A stretch of DNA of 64,000 nt from an uncultured Bryobacteraceae bacterium (GCA_937920635.1 CAKZUE010000020.1:1-64000), one strand, 5' to 3'. Shown: positions 51,585 through 61,874, counted from the first letter of the stretch. Translations and numbers: made by a program. Notes: generated by a model not told the origin, from the letters alone.

Positions 51585-53044
51585 TACCAGGTGCCGGTGC
51601 GGAGGACGACGGCCATGGTCAGGGCCATGCCGTTGTTGTAGCTGCGCCCGTTGACCGGAGGCAGCCAGGAGCGGCGGTATTCGAGGTTGGCGATGCGCAG
51701 GGCCACCACGGGGTTCAGCCGCAGGTCCATGCCCGTGCCGGCGGCCATTGAGAAGCCGTTGGCGGTCCAGCGCCGCGCGTAGCGGGCATGATCTTCATAC
51801 GCGTTGCGGCCCTCCTGGCGCGCGGTTCGCGTCAGCTCGTCGCGCAGCACCGGATCGACCTTCTCGTGGGTCACCTTGAGGCCGCCGACCAGGAAATGCG
51901 CATACGGGTTGAACCGTCCGCCGGGACGCGCCGACCACCTCGGGCCGAACAGGTAGTTGAACGTGTCGCCGCTCTGGTTCGGACCGAGGCCGTTCAGCAT
52001 GCAACCGGAGACATCGGCCACAAGCTGCCATGTCGAGGACAGGCGGAACGCGCCTTCGCCGCCCCCGCCCAGGCAAGCGCCATTGGCGCGGCCGTAGAAA
52101 ACGGGCCGCGCCGTGGCCGACAGTTCAAAACTGGAGATGCCGAAAGGGCCGACCAGCTCAGGACGGGGGCTCTCGCGGCGGGCGATCGCGCCCGAGCGCT
52201 TGTCGGCCACATAGGAACTCAGCAGCGGAGAGAACACTCCGGGCCGGTCGTCCCGCGCCCAGGGCACTTTGAATCGCATGGCATTGGCGAATGACCGCGA
52301 AGGATTCAGCGTTCCGCGCACGATCAGCCGCAGGTACGGGTTCTCGAATTTTTCTTCGAAACGCTGAATGACGTACTTGTCGAGCGCGTCTTCGCCGATC
52401 ATCCAGCCGAGGCCGATCACTGGCGTCACCACATGATCGACGAAGCCCTGTTGCGGGTAGCGGCTCTGGATCTTGCCGATGGACGCCTCGCTGAACGGGC
52501 CGATTTCAAACATCGTGCTGTAGGCCCACGAGTACGCCGTGGCCCGCAGCCTGCTTTTCCAGTAAAAGGAATTCTTCCCGATTTCGGCGCCGATGTAATC
52601 GCGGTCGTTGTGCGTCCAGATGTAGCCGCTCACGGCGCCCTGCATCGGATGGCCGATGTAATTCACATAGAACGGATCGCCGTCGGACCAGCCATGGAGG
52701 CTCTTGACGGAATCCATCCAGCCGCGGAAGAACGGGCCGCGCATGCCTTCGCGCGTGCCGGGCTCGGTGGCCAGCCGGAAGGCGTGCTGCACGCCGAGGA
52801 AGAGACTGGATTGTCTGCCCAATCCGTCCCAGTCGATGCCCGTGCCGCGGTCAGGCCGCACCCAGATCTCGGCGCGGGCGGCAGGACGGACGGTGCGCGC
52901 GGCAGCCGCGGCTCCATCCGTGCCGTCCGGATCCGTAGCGCTCTCAACAGCCTCGCTGGTCTCCGCCAGAGACTGCGCCTTTGCACAGAACCACCCGAAC
53001 AGGAAGCAAAGCAGCCAGCAACTACACTTCCACCGCAACCGCAT
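51584..53044 (-). CDS. probable outer-membrane beta-barrel protein
   Basis: A 486-residue exported protein with a signal (RWKCSCWLLCFLFGWFCAKAQ). The mature part is rich in alternating aromatic and polar strands (DPFYVNYIGHPMQGAVSGYIW, SFYWKSRLRATAYSWAYSTMFEIG, FNPYAHFLVGGLKVTHE, PVVALRIANLEYRRSWLPP), ending with a C-terminal strand in Trp (AVVLRTGTW), as expected of an outer-membrane barrel. Family not identified. ATG 53044 is preferred because the upstream extension lacks a signal-peptide layout. Confidence 0.75.
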   Translation of the reverse strand: MRLRWKCSCWLLCFLFGWFCAKAQSLAETSEAVESATDPDGTDGAAAAARTVRPAARAEIWVRPDRGTGIDWDGLGRQSSLFLGVQHAFRLATEPGTREGMRGPFFRGWMDSVKSLHGWSDGDPFYVNYIGHPMQGAVSGYIWTHNDRDYIGAEIGKNSFYWKSRLRATAYSWAYSTMFEIGPFSEASIGKIQSRYPQQGFVDHVVTPVIGLGWMIGEDALDKYVIQRFEEKFENPYLRLIVRGTLNPSRSFANAMRFKVPWARDDRPGVFSPLLSSYVADKRSGAIARRESPRPELVGPFGISSFELSATARPVFYGRANGACLGGGGEGAFRLSSTWQLVADVSGCMLNGLGPNQSGDTFNYLFGPRWSARPGGRFNPYAHFLVGGLKVTHEKVDPVLRDELTRTARQEGRNAYEDHARYARRWTANGFSMAAGTGMDLRLNPVVALRIANLEYRRSWLPPVNGRSYNNGMALTMAVVLRTGTW

Positions 53045-53250
53045 TTTTTGCAGTCCCTTTCCTCCGCATAATGGATGTGGCCCGCGCCGGCGCCGTTTCA
53101 CCGGATGTTCATCCCGGCCGCGAAGTGCGCGCCCGCTGTCTCCGGCCGGGGGCAGAACCTATGTGCTTATTCTGTCTCGAGCAAGCCCTGGCCGGTCCGC
53201 GCAGGGGCGTCCGCCCGGCTTCGCGTCAGGCCTGTGCGGAGGCAATCACG

Positions 53251-56200
53251 TCATGGGACGCGCACGATCGGAACGGAAGTGAAGCTGAGCGTCGGCTGGA
53301 ACCGCAACCCCAGCCCCATGATGCCCGCCGGGCGGTCCGCGCGGAACTCGAGGAAGCCGCGCCTTCCCGCCGCCGCCGGGAACAGATCAGTGACGGAAAA
53401 CGCCGTGTGGCCGTTGGGAGGCAGATTGATGGCGCCGCGGACGAACTCGACGCCGCCCTCATCATACAGAATGGCTGTCACGCTGGCCGGCTCATCGGGC
53501 GCGAGATTGACCAGCGCGATGCCGGTGGAAAATCCGCTGAGATTGTCCATTGGCTGGAGGTAACTCTGAAGCGCGGCGCTCTCCAGGGGCGCCGTACCCT
53601 CGGAGTCCACGCCGCTGCCGTGCTTCTGGCGGAAGATGGCGAACCCAGCCACCGGCGACGCCGAACGCACCTCCGCCCAGCCGACCAGAATGGCGGAGCC
53701 GGCGGCTTCGGACTCGACGATCAGCGTCCCGCGCGGCGGGATGGTCCGCTGCACGCTGGAAGCGGCTGTCGTGGCGGTGCCGGTTCCTTCGATCACGGTC
53801 AGCGGCAGGGTCAGCGTGCCGCCGTTGTCGGCGAAGAAATTGATCCGCACCGCGGCAGGCTCCGCTCCGGGGTTCAGCACGGTGATTGCGGTCTTCCAGC
53901 TCCCGCCGGAAGCGACCTGGGAGATGACGCCCACCCTGGGCGGCTGCGATCCCGCGCCGACCACCAGGGTGAACGCCGCCTGGGTGGCCGCCTGCGCCGC
54001 ATCGGTCACCTTCAGGGTGAACTGGAACGTTCCTGGCGTGGCGGGCGTGCCTGAAAGAATGCCAGTGGGCGAGAGCGTCAGTCCGGGCGGAACCGCCCCC
54101 GCCAGAACGGTCCACGCATAAGGCGCCTGGCCGCCGGTAAGGCCGAACACCAGCGAATAGGCCGAGCCCGCGCTCGCCTCCGGCAGCGTGCCGCCCGTGG
54201 TTATCGTCAGCGGCGATGATACGGTCCAGGAGAATTCCCCGGTCAACCTGCCTCCGGAGGCATCCGACAACTCGACGGTGAAGCGGAACACGCCGCCCAG
54301 GCGCGGCGTGCCGGAGAGCACGCCTGTCGGAGTCATCGAGACCCCCTCAGGCAGCAAGCCGGAGGCGACCCGCCACTGATACGGCGCACTGCCGCCTCTG
54401 CCCTCGAACGTGAACGTGTAGAACACGTTGAAGTTCCCATTGGGCAGCGGCGAAGCGCTGGCGATGGCGAGAACGTCCTGCACGGCGAGCGTGTAAGCCC
54501 TCTCCGCCACGGCGCCTGCGGAGTCCGTCACCCGGACCGTGAACGTGAAGACGCCGATCAGGGCGGGCGTGCCGGAGAGCACCCCTTGCTGGTTCAGCGT
54601 CATTGCCGGCGGCAACGCGCCCGCAGTCAGCGTCCATGTATAAGGCGGCACGCCTCCGGAGACAGCCAGCGTCTGCGAGTAGGCGGCTCCGAGGGTGGCA
54701 GCCGGAAGGACGTCTGGCGAGATGGCCAGCCCCGCCGCCACCAGCAGCGTGAAGCTGTCCGTGCGGCTCGTACCAGCGCTGTCGGTGACGCGCACGGTGA
54801 ACAGATACGCGCCGGCTGCCAGCGGCGTCCCGCTCAGAACGCCGGTCTGCGCGGCCAGTTGCATGCCGGAGGGCAGGGCGCCTCCGGTTACGGCCCAGGA
54901 ATAAGGCGCCGTGCCTCCTCCGGCCAGGAACGTGAACGAGTAAGGCTGAGCCGTGTACGCCGGCGGAAGAGTGCGCGGGCTCAGCAGCGTGAGGTCATTG
55001 CTGACGAGGATCGAAAACTGCCCAACCCCGCTGGCGCCCGTGGAATCGGTCACCGTGATCTGGAAAGTGTAATTGCCCGCGGCCGAAGGAGTGCCGCTGA
55101 GAACACCGCCGGACGCCAGACTCAATCCCGGCGGCAAGGCGCCGCCCGTCACCGCCCACCGGTAGGGCGGCGTCCCGCCGGCGGCTGTCAATGTCTGCGA
55201 GTAGGGCTGGTTCGGCACCGCCGACGGCAATTGCGTATTGGAGGTGATCACCAAGCCGGCGCTCACGATCAGCCCAAACGCTTTCGCCGCTGTGGCGCCC
55301 GCCTGGTCGGTGACCTGAACCTGGAAGCTGTATGTGCCCGAGGCGGACGGAATGCCGGAGACCAGCCCTTGCGGAGACAATGTCAACCCAGGCGGCAGCG
55401 CGCCACCCGTGACGGTCCACTGATACGGCGCCGAGCCTCCGCTGGCGGCCAGGCTCTGCGCGTATTGCACGCCGACCGAGGCCGGCGGCAGATCCGAGGC
55501 GGTGTCGATGGATAATGTCTGCCCGACGTTGATGGTGAAAGCGCGGAACGTGGAAGCGCCGCTCGAATCGGTCACCCGGAGGATGAAAGCAGAGGCGCCG
55601 CTGCCGGAAGGAGTGCCGCTGATGACACCGGTGGAAGAGAGATTCAAGCCCGCCGGAAGCGTCCCAGCAGCCAGGATCCAGATGTAGTTGCCCGCACCGC
55701 CGGTGGCCGTCAGAGAAGCATTGTAGGGCTGGCCCGCGTTGGCTTGCGGCAGTGATGAAGTCGTGATCGCCACCGCAGGCAGAACCGTCAGATTGTAAGC
55801 CGCCAGGTCGCTGCCGCCCGCCGTGTCGTTGGCCTGCACGAAGAAGGAATAGGTGCCCGGAACCGCCGGCGTGCCTGAAAACAGGCCGGTGCTGGAAATG
55901 GAAGTGCCCGCCGGAGCGGACACCAGGCTCCAGGAGTATGGCGGGCTTCCGCCGGAAGCGGCAAACTGATGCGAGTAGGGCGCGCCAGCGATGGCCTGGG
56001 GCAGGGGCTGCTGACTGGGATTGCCAATGGCCACGCCGATTTTCGTCAACCAGGTGAACAGTTGCGTGGCCGTGTTGCCTGCGGCGTCCCTGGCCTGCGC
56101 CGTGAAGTTGACGTTGCTGGCGGAGGCGGAGGTTCCGGAAATCACGCCAGCCGGATCCAGCAAGATGCCTGCGGGCAGCGTGCCAGAGATCAGCGACCAC

Positions 56201-57198
56201 TGGTACGGTCCCAGACCACCCGCCGCCTCGAGCGGAATGCTGACGGCGGCGCCCACGGGGGCCTTGGGCAAAGCGGAGGGCGTCAGGATCGTAGGCCCGG
56301 CGCTCACGATCAATTCCATCGGCAGCGTAGCCGAAACTCCGCCCGCAGCGGTCACCTTCACTGTGAAGGAGAATGCCCCTGCCGCAGCGGGGACGCCGCT
56401 CAGCAGTCCGCTGGCGGCGAGAGCGATGCCAGAAGGCAGGCTGCCGCTCTCCACTGTCCAACTGAACGGCGCGGCGCCGCCCGCCGCCTGGAGAGCCACT
56501 CCGTACGGGACGCCCACGACGCCCGCAGGAAGGCTGGAAGTGGCGACAGCCAGCCCCTGGCCGATCCGCAACGCGTAGCGGCGCAGCGAGTATGCACCGG
56601 TGGAGTCGGTCACCCGAACCGCGATGGAGCCCTGAAAAGCCTGCGACGGCGTGCCGCTCAAAAGGCCGGCGGGTGATAGAGAAAGACCCGCCGGCAGAGC
56701 AAATCCTGCTTCCAGCGTGAAAGTGTAGGGAGGCGCTCCGCCCGCAGCCGACAGGCTCGCCGAATAGGGCGCTGCGGTGGCGCCGCCGGGCAACGTCAGG
56801 GGACCGCTGACGCCGGGAAAGCCGCTGCGGGTGACCGTCAGCGTGCCGCCCGTTCCCGCCCCCTGCTGGCTCAGGGTCTCGTAGACGCCGGGTTGGGCGA
56901 GGGCGCCGGCGGGGAAGAAGAACCGCTGAAACGTCACGCCCCCGCTGGGCGGCTGCTGTTCGATGACAACCTGATCCAGTCCCGCCGGAGATCCCGGAAA
57001 GAGTCCCGCTGCCGTGCAATGCGGGGCGCAGCGCATCTGAAACGCCCGCAACACCGCGGGTGCAGTAACCGCTTCCGGCACAGTGGCCGTCAGCCGCACC
57101 GCGCGTCCATCGCCGCCCAGCCCCGAAAGCTCGATGGAGAGCTGGGCATCCGCAGGCAGCGCGAGAACAGAGGCGGCAAGACAAAGAACCAGGCGCAT
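53251..57198 (-). CDS. giant secreted protein with about 11 He_PIG (putative Ig) repeats
   Basis: 1315 residues: a signal peptide (MRLVLCLAASVLALPADAQ), an N-terminal region of about 130 residues, then about 11 tandem units of ~88 residues. Each unit follows the He_PIG pattern: LPxAxxGxPY, then GGxxPYxWxxxxGxLPxGLxLxxxGxxxGTPxxxGxYxFxVxVTDxxG. A distinct beta-rich C-terminal domain of about 220 residues follows (VGVISQVASGGSWKTAITVLNP ... GFLEFRADRPAGIMGLGLRF). No cell-wall or T9SS sorting signal is obvious. Probably an extended adhesin or matrix protein. GGAG precedes ATG 57198. It follows the second He_PIG gene after 130 bp. Confidence 0.88.
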   Translation of the reverse strand: MRLVLCLAASVLALPADAQLSIELSGLGGDGRAVRLTATVPEAVTAPAVLRAFQMRCAPHCTAAGLFPGSPAGLDQVVIEQQPPSGGVTFQRFFFPAGALAQPGVYETLSQQGAGTGGTLTVTRSGFPGVSGPLTLPGGATAAPYSASLSAAGGAPPYTFTLEAGFALPAGLSLSPAGLLSGTPSQAFQGSIAVRVTDSTGAYSLRRYALRIGQGLAVATSSLPAGVVGVPYGVALQAAGGAAPFSWTVESGSLPSGIALAASGLLSGVPAAAGAFSFTVKVTAAGGVSATLPMELIVSAGPTILTPSALPKAPVGAAVSIPLEAAGGLGPYQWSLISGTLPAGILLDPAGVISGTSASASNVNFTAQARDAAGNTATQLFTWLTKIGVAIGNPSQQPLPQAIAGAPYSHQFAASGGSPPYSWSLVSAPAGTSISSTGLFSGTPAVPGTYSFFVQANDTAGGSDLAAYNLTVLPAVAITTSSLPQANAGQPYNASLTATGGAGNYIWILAAGTLPAGLNLSSTGVISGTPSGSGASAFILRVTDSSGASTFRAFTINVGQTLSIDTASDLPPASVGVQYAQSLAASGGSAPYQWTVTGGALPPGLTLSPQGLVSGIPSASGTYSFQVQVTDQAGATAAKAFGLIVSAGLVITSNTQLPSAVPNQPYSQTLTAAGGTPPYRWAVTGGALPPGLSLASGGVLSGTPSAAGNYTFQITVTDSTGASGVGQFSILVSNDLTLLSPRTLPPAYTAQPYSFTFLAGGGTAPYSWAVTGGALPSGMQLAAQTGVLSGTPLAAGAYLFTVRVTDSAGTSRTDSFTLLVAAGLAISPDVLPAATLGAAYSQTLAVSGGVPPYTWTLTAGALPPAMTLNQQGVLSGTPALIGVFTFTVRVTDSAGAVAERAYTLAVQDVLAIASASPLPNGNFNVFYTFTFEGRGGSAPYQWRVASGLLPEGVSMTPTGVLSGTPRLGGVFRFTVELSDASGGRLTGEFSWTVSSPLTITTGGTLPEASAGSAYSLVFGLTGGQAPYAWTVLAGAVPPGLTLSPTGILSGTPATPGTFQFTLKVTDAAQAATQAAFTLVVGAGSQPPRVGVISQVASGGSWKTAITVLNPGAEPAAVRINFFADNGGTLTLPLTVIEGTGTATTAASSVQRTIPPRGTLIVESEAAGSAILVGWAEVRSASPVAGFAIFRQKHGSGVDSEGTAPLESAALQSYLQPMDNLSGFSTGIALVNLAPDEPASVTAILYDEGGVEFVRGAINLPPNGHTAFSVTDLFPAAAGRRGFLEFRADRPAGIMGLGLRFQPTLSFTSVPIVRVP

Positions 57199-57328
57199 GG
57201 CTTCACTCCACAGCGGCCATGCGGCCTTCACACACCGGCGGCCACATGGCTCCGCCCCAGTATATTCTTCCGCTCTGTCAGGCGGGTGAATCCTGTGTTA
57301 CAGCCGTCCTGCCGGTGGGCGGAATTCT

Positions 57329-60220
57329 CTAAAAGTTGGCCGATGCCGTCCCAGAGCCGGCGCTGTTGGCGAGCGTCACCTGCACCGAAGCCAGCGCGCC
57401 GGCGGTTCCTTGGAGCGTGAAGGGGACCACCAGCAGGAACTGTCCGCCGTGCTGGCGCGACTCGGCGCTGGCGAACCACGTCTGGAACACGGTAGCCACA
57501 GGCACGTTGATTTCCGCCGTGCCGAGTGAAGCGCCCGGCGCCGGCGTGAACCGGAACGTTGCGCCGGTGATCTGGCGGGTGTTGGAATAGCCCGTGATCT
57601 GGATCTCGAATCCGGCCGGGTTTCTGACAATGACCAGCTTCGTGATCTGCGGACCCGAGGCGGGGATGCGCACGGTCTTGACGGCGAACGGATCGGGAGC
57701 GAGCACGGCGTTGCCGAGCCGCAGCGTCACGCGGATCGTAATGACACCCGCCGTAGTGCCCGTTTGCAGGGCGAACAGCGAGGCGGAAGCGGGAACCGCG
57801 GCGGTCTGGCCGGCGGGGATCGTGAAATTCACGGTGTTGCCGCCACTGGCGAAGCGCACCGCGGGATCGGGCGGCAAGGCGCCCTCGGGGGTGAACTCCA
57901 GTTGCGCCGTGCCGGTGAGTTCAACCGGGAAGCCCTGTCCCAGTTGCAGTCCGAAGGACGGCTGGCTGGCAGGCGGCAGGGTCTCCTGAATCTGCGTGAC
58001 CGTCAGAGGCGGCAGAGGTGGCAGGGCGATGACGAGGGTGAACGCGCGGCTGGCGGTAAGCGGCGGCTGGTTGCCGTCAGTCACCGTTACCTGGATGGGG
58101 AACGAACCGTGCTGCAGGGGCGTGCCCGTAATCGCGCCGGTCTGGGCATTGAGCGCGAGCCCCTGCGGCAGCGAGCCGGAAGCCAGGCTCCACAGGAATG
58201 GCCCGCGTCCGGCGGCTTCCAGCGTGGCGTTGTAGCTGTCGCCGACTCTTCCCTCAGGCAGAGCGGTGGTGACGATGGATGGCCGGAGGAACACGGTGAG
58301 CGTGAGCACACGGCTGGCGGTGAGCCCTTCGCCGTCGAGCACCTGGGCGGTGAATGAGAACTGGCCGGATTCGCCCGGCGTGCCGGAGAGCGTGCCATCG
58401 GCGGCCAGAGCCACGCCCGAAGGAAGGCTGCCGCCGGCAAGCGAGAACGCATAGGGCGGGAAGCCGCCTGTGGCGGCGAGGAGCGTCTGGTACGGCTGCC
58501 CCTCGGCGCCTTCAGGCAGCGACGTGGTCGTGATCACCAGCGGATCGGCAAAGCGCACGGTGTAAGTGCGCGCCGCCGTTGTCGAGGCCGCATCCTGCAC
58601 CTGAACTGTAAAGGTGAACGAGCCCGCGGCCGACGGCGCGCCCGACAGCGCGCCCGTCCCGGAATCCAGGACGAGACCGGGGGGGAAGCTGCCCGAAAGA
58701 ACGATCCATGAGTATGGAGTGACGCCTCCCGCCGCCTGGAGTTGCGCGGAGTACGCCACACCGGGCGATCCCGCCGGCAGCGACAGCGTGGTGATGGAGA
58801 GGGGCGCGGCAAAGCGCACGGTGTAGGTGCGCGCCGCCGTTGTCGAGGCCGCGTCCTGCACCTGAACTGTAAAGGTGAACGAGCCCGCAGCCGACGGCGC
58901 GCCCGACAGCGCTCCCGTCCCGGAATCCAGGACGAGGCCGGGGGGGAAGTTGCCCGACAGAACGCTCCATGAGTACGGAGTGACGCCTCCCGCAGCCTGG
59001 AGTTGCGCGGAGTACGCCACACCGGGCGCTCCCGCCGGCAGCGACAGCGTCGTGATGGACAGAGGCGAGGGAAGCACGTTCAATGTCAGCCAGCCGAACG
59101 CGTTGCCTTGCGCCGAGTCGGTGACGGTAACCTGGAAGGTGAACTGCCCCGGCTGGGTGGGAACGCCCTGCAAGGCGCCGGTGGACAGTAGCGTGATGCC
59201 TGGAGGCAGAGTCCCGGCAGAGTGGGTGAAGGTGTACGGCGCCGTGCCGCCTGAAGCCGTCACCGTGCCGGCGTAGGCGACTCCCACCGTCCCATCCGCG
59301 AGCGGAACCTGGTTCAGCGTGAGCGGCGGGGGCTGCACCGCGATCCGCAGTTGCGACTCGGAAAATGCAGTATTCGAGTCGGTGATCCGCGCGACGAAGT
59401 TGAAGACGCCCAGCGCCGTGGGGGTTCCCGTGATCGCGCCGGTCGCCGGATTCAGGCTCAGCCCTGGCGGCAGTGCGCCGCTGATGATCGAGAAAGAGAA
59501 GGGCGCGGTGCCGCCCCGGGGCGACAGCGTGCCGGTGTAGCTCAGTCCCCGGTAGCCCGTGGGCAGCGTTGCGCTGATGGTGGGCGTGGGGTTGACCGTG
59601 ATCGTGTAAGTCCGCTGGGTGGACTGCTCCAGTATGTTCAAATAGCCGGCGTATGCGACGAAGGTATACGTCGCCGGAGTCTGGAGCGGCGGAAACACGC
59701 CAGTGAGCTGAAGGGTGGGTCCCACTTCAGGAGGGAATATGAAATTCACACCGTTGGGCAAATTGCTCGCGCCGACATCCCAGGAGACTGGGACGTTGGC
59801 GACGATGGATCGCGTCATCGGCACGCCGGCTGTGGCAGCCGGCAGAGGGGTCGCGGTCAACAGCTGCAGCCGGGTGTCGGTGAGGAACTGGTAGGACTCG
59901 CCAACAGTGACGACCGGGGCGGCTGCAGGCGTGTATGTCCGTGACACGAAGAAATAGTAATAGCCGGAGCTGGTGATCGTTCCCGACAGCAGGCCAGTCA
60001 CCGGGTTGAGGGTGAGTCCGGGAGGCGGCTGCCCGCCGAGAACAAAGGGACCCGGCGTCCCAGTCGGCGGATTCAGGACGGAAAACTGGATGCTCACGGC
60101 ATCGCCTACGAAGCCCTGGAAGGTCTGCGACGGCGGCTGCATGGAAGGAGGCGGCGCCTGCGCGGCCAGCGGTCCCGCGCAAAGCAGCATCACGAGAAAG
60201 GCAATATAGAGGCCGCGCAT
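57329..60220 (-). CDS. secreted protein with about eight He_PIG (putative Ig) repeats
   Basis: 963 residues with a signal peptide (MRGLYIAFLVMLLCAGPLAAQ), about eight He_PIG-type units and a C-terminal domain of about 200 residues (LPPASQPSFGLQLGQGFPVELTG...). Two adjacent units, ITTLSLPAGAPGVAYSAQL and ITTLSLPAGSPGVAYSAQL, are nearly identical, reflecting a recent 261-bp DNA duplication. The ATG shares one base with the stop of the upstream propeller-like gene (TAATG), so it is cotranslated. A surface or matrix role is likely. Confidence 0.88.
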   Translation of the reverse strand: MRGLYIAFLVMLLCAGPLAAQAPPPSMQPPSQTFQGFVGDAVSIQFSVLNPPTGTPGPFVLGGQPPPGLTLNPVTGLLSGTITSSGYYYFFVSRTYTPAAAPVVTVGESYQFLTDTRLQLLTATPLPAATAGVPMTRSIVANVPVSWDVGASNLPNGVNFIFPPEVGPTLQLTGVFPPLQTPATYTFVAYAGYLNILEQSTQRTYTITVNPTPTISATLPTGYRGLSYTGTLSPRGGTAPFSFSIISGALPPGLSLNPATGAITGTPTALGVFNFVARITDSNTAFSESQLRIAVQPPPLTLNQVPLADGTVGVAYAGTVTASGGTAPYTFTHSAGTLPPGITLLSTGALQGVPTQPGQFTFQVTVTDSAQGNAFGWLTLNVLPSPLSITTLSLPAGAPGVAYSAQLQAAGGVTPYSWSVLSGNFPPGLVLDSGTGALSGAPSAAGSFTFTVQVQDAASTTAARTYTVRFAAPLSITTLSLPAGSPGVAYSAQLQAAGGVTPYSWIVLSGSFPPGLVLDSGTGALSGAPSAAGSFTFTVQVQDAASTTAARTYTVRFADPLVITTTSLPEGAEGQPYQTLLAATGGFPPYAFSLAGGSLPSGVALAADGTLSGTPGESGQFSFTAQVLDGEGLTASRVLTLTVFLRPSIVTTALPEGRVGDSYNATLEAAGRGPFLWSLASGSLPQGLALNAQTGAITGTPLQHGSFPIQVTVTDGNQPPLTASRAFTLVIALPPLPPLTVTQIQETLPPASQPSFGLQLGQGFPVELTGTAQLEFTPEGALPPDPAVRFASGGNTVNFTIPAGQTAAVPASASLFALQTGTTAGVITIRVTLRLGNAVLAPDPFAVKTVRIPASGPQITKLVIVRNPAGFEIQITGYSNTRQITGATFRFTPAPGASLGTAEINVPVATVFQTWFASAESRQHGGQFLLVVPFTLQGTAGALASVQVTLANSAGSGTASANF
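58548..59069 (-). repeat. tandem 261-bp coding duplication
   Basis: Two consecutive 261-bp units (87 codons, one He_PIG domain each) beginning at 58548 and 58809 are almost identical at the base level. Only scattered differences occur, for example one in GCACGGTGTA[A/G]GTGCG. The duplication keeps the reading frame. Confidence 0.85.
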
Positions 60221-61164
60221 TACTGTTCACCTCCCTGCCGTTGCGGCTCTTCCGAACGGGGCACGAAGAACACCGACGGCTGCACCGCTCCCAGATCGGC
60301 CATCCACGCCGGCCCCTCTCCACGAGTGGCCAGATGGAACACTCCCGCCGAACCGGTGGGCCTGACTGCTTCCACCGCGGCGGGGCACAGCCACTCGCCT
60401 TGCACGCGGCCTTCCGCGTCCCACAGCCTCACCCGCGTCTCAGTTTCGCCGGCTTCCACCAGCAGGAGCTTGGCGCGACCGGCGCTGGCCAGCATGAGGC
60501 GGACATCTTCCTGCGGGCTGCCCAGCTCGATCGGCTCCGGTTCCGCTGCGCCTCCGCCAAAGCGCAGCAGCTCGCCTTCGATCCAGGCGAACCGGTCGCT
60601 GCCGGCGAGAAACGTGAACGCGCCGGCCGCCTGCCGGCTCACTTCCACCATCGCGCCCTCTTCGCCACTCAGGTACAGCACGCCGCCGATCCGCGCCAGG
60701 ATGCGGCCGCCGCCGTCGCTCACCGCCGCGCGCTCAGCCGCCAGCGGAATCTCGCGCACCAGCTCTGCCTGCGAGTCTTCCACCTTCCACACCTGGACCA
60801 GTTCGCGCTCCTGCGAGGCCAGCAGGAGGACGTCTCCGGAAGGGCTCCAGGCGGCCACGCCGGGGGCCTCCACAGCGCCAGGCAGACGGTGCAGCGCCGG
60901 CTCCTGACTTGCGGCATCCAGCCGCGCCAGCGCCACCGCGCCGTCCTCCAGCATGACCGCGGCCATGGCGCTGCCGGGCCGCATGGCCAGCACGCCTGCG
61001 GCGGCGACCTCGGCCTGTTGCCCGATCTGCGCGGCGCCCGCAACGCCTGCAACCCGCTGGTAGCGGGCCGGCTCCTCTCCACGAATCCATCCCAGCTCCG
61101 GGATGCCGGGGCTCTGCCCCAGGCACGCGGCGCCGGCGAGAATCGACAGAAGAAATGATTTCAT
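60220..61164 (-). CDS. secreted beta-propeller-like protein
   Basis: 314 residues with a signal peptide (MKSFLLSILAGAACLGQ). Repeated blade-like strands follow, such as AAVMLEDGAVALARLDAAS, AAWSPSGDVLLLASQERELVQVWKV and GGRILARIGGVLYLSGEEGAMVEV. Similar in style to the plus-strand gene at 21.6-22.5 kb. It lies between the Ig-like protein gene (32 bp upstream) and the eight-unit He_PIG gene (one-base overlap), so it belongs to the surface-protein operon. Confidence 0.78.
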   Translation of the reverse strand: MKSFLLSILAGAACLGQSPGIPELGWIRGEEPARYQRVAGVAGAAQIGQQAEVAAAGVLAMRPGSAMAAVMLEDGAVALARLDAASQEPALHRLPGAVEAPGVAAWSPSGDVLLLASQERELVQVWKVEDSQAELVREIPLAAERAAVSDGGGRILARIGGVLYLSGEEGAMVEVSRQAAGAFTFLAGSDRFAWIEGELLRFGGGAAEPEPIELGSPQEDVRLMLASAGRAKLLLVEAGETETRVRLWDAEGRVQGEWLCPAAVEAVRPTGSAGVFHLATRGEGPAWMADLGAVQPSVFFVPRSEEPQRQGGEQ

Positions 61165-61196
61165 GGTGTTCCTCCTGATCCGCGCAACGCTCCGAG

Positions 61197-61814
61197 TCAG
61201 CGGGGCGGCCCGACCGTGGGCGTGCCGGGCGTGACCGTTGTCACCGGGGGCGCCCCGGGTCCTGCCGCGCCGCCGCCGTTTCCTCCCCGGGTTGCGGCCA
61301 CGGTTCCTGCCGCGGCGCCCGCGCCGGCGATGAGCAAAAACGTGAGGACCTTGGCAGAAATGCCGCCGGCGGCGACTGCGGCGGCGACGTTGGTCATCTG
61401 GATCTGCGCCGTGCCGCGCAGGCCTTGCTTCACGGCGGTCACGCGGATCGCATATTTCCCTGGAGCGGAATTCGGACGGATGCCGCGGACCACCACGCGG
61501 CCGGTGTCATCGGTGGTCAAGGTGATGTTGTTGAGGCCGTTGCTGAACACGGCGCTGGCGCCGTCACGGGGCGCCGTGAGAGTCACCAGCGCGCCTGCCA
61601 CCGGCTTGCGGTTCTCATCCTCCACCTGGATGATCGCCTCGCGGCTGACGCGCTGCCGCACGTTGAGGATTGCCTCGTCGCCGTCGACGATGGTGATTCG
61701 CAGGCCGCCCTGCGCTTCCTGAGCCGCCGCTGCCGGCGCGCAGAGCGGGGAATAAATTAGGACCGCGGACAGCACGGCCGCGAGCCCGGAACGGGATCGA
61801 TATGCCCCAGCCAT
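61197..61814 (-). CDS. secreted Ig-like domain protein with C-terminal Gly-rich membrane segment
   Basis: 205 residues with a signal peptide (GLAAVLSAVLIYSPLCAPAAA). One bacterial Ig-like/carboxypeptidase-regulatory-type domain covers about residues 50-135 (VEDENRKPVAGALVTLTAPRDG, TTDDTGRVVVRGIRPNSAPGKYAIRVTA). A hydrophobic segment (VLTFLLIAGAGAAAGTVAA) and a Gly/Pro/Thr tail follow. The second of two ATGs (61814) is used because GGAGG then sits six bases upstream. First gene of the surface-protein operon, divergent from the ubiquitin-like operon with about 60 bp between. Confidence 0.8.
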   Translation of the reverse strand: MAGAYRSRSGLAAVLSAVLIYSPLCAPAAAAQEAQGGLRITIVDGDEAILNVRQRVSREAIIQVEDENRKPVAGALVTLTAPRDGASAVFSNGLNNITLTTDDTGRVVVRGIRPNSAPGKYAIRVTAVKQGLRGTAQIQMTNVAAAVAAGGISAKVLTFLLIAGAGAAAGTVAATRGGNGGGAAGPGAPPVTTVTPGTPTVGPPR

Positions 61815-61874
61815 CATGCTCCTCCATACCGCTTTCGCGCGCCTGAGAGCGAAAGCGCGACTCGAACTCTCGTT

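Noticed and set aside
54995-57184. A 729-codon frame in another reading frame of the 11-unit He_PIG gene
   Set aside because: Same-strand shadow of a repetitive GC-rich gene. Its repeats simply mirror the He_PIG units, and it lacks a signal peptide or motif.
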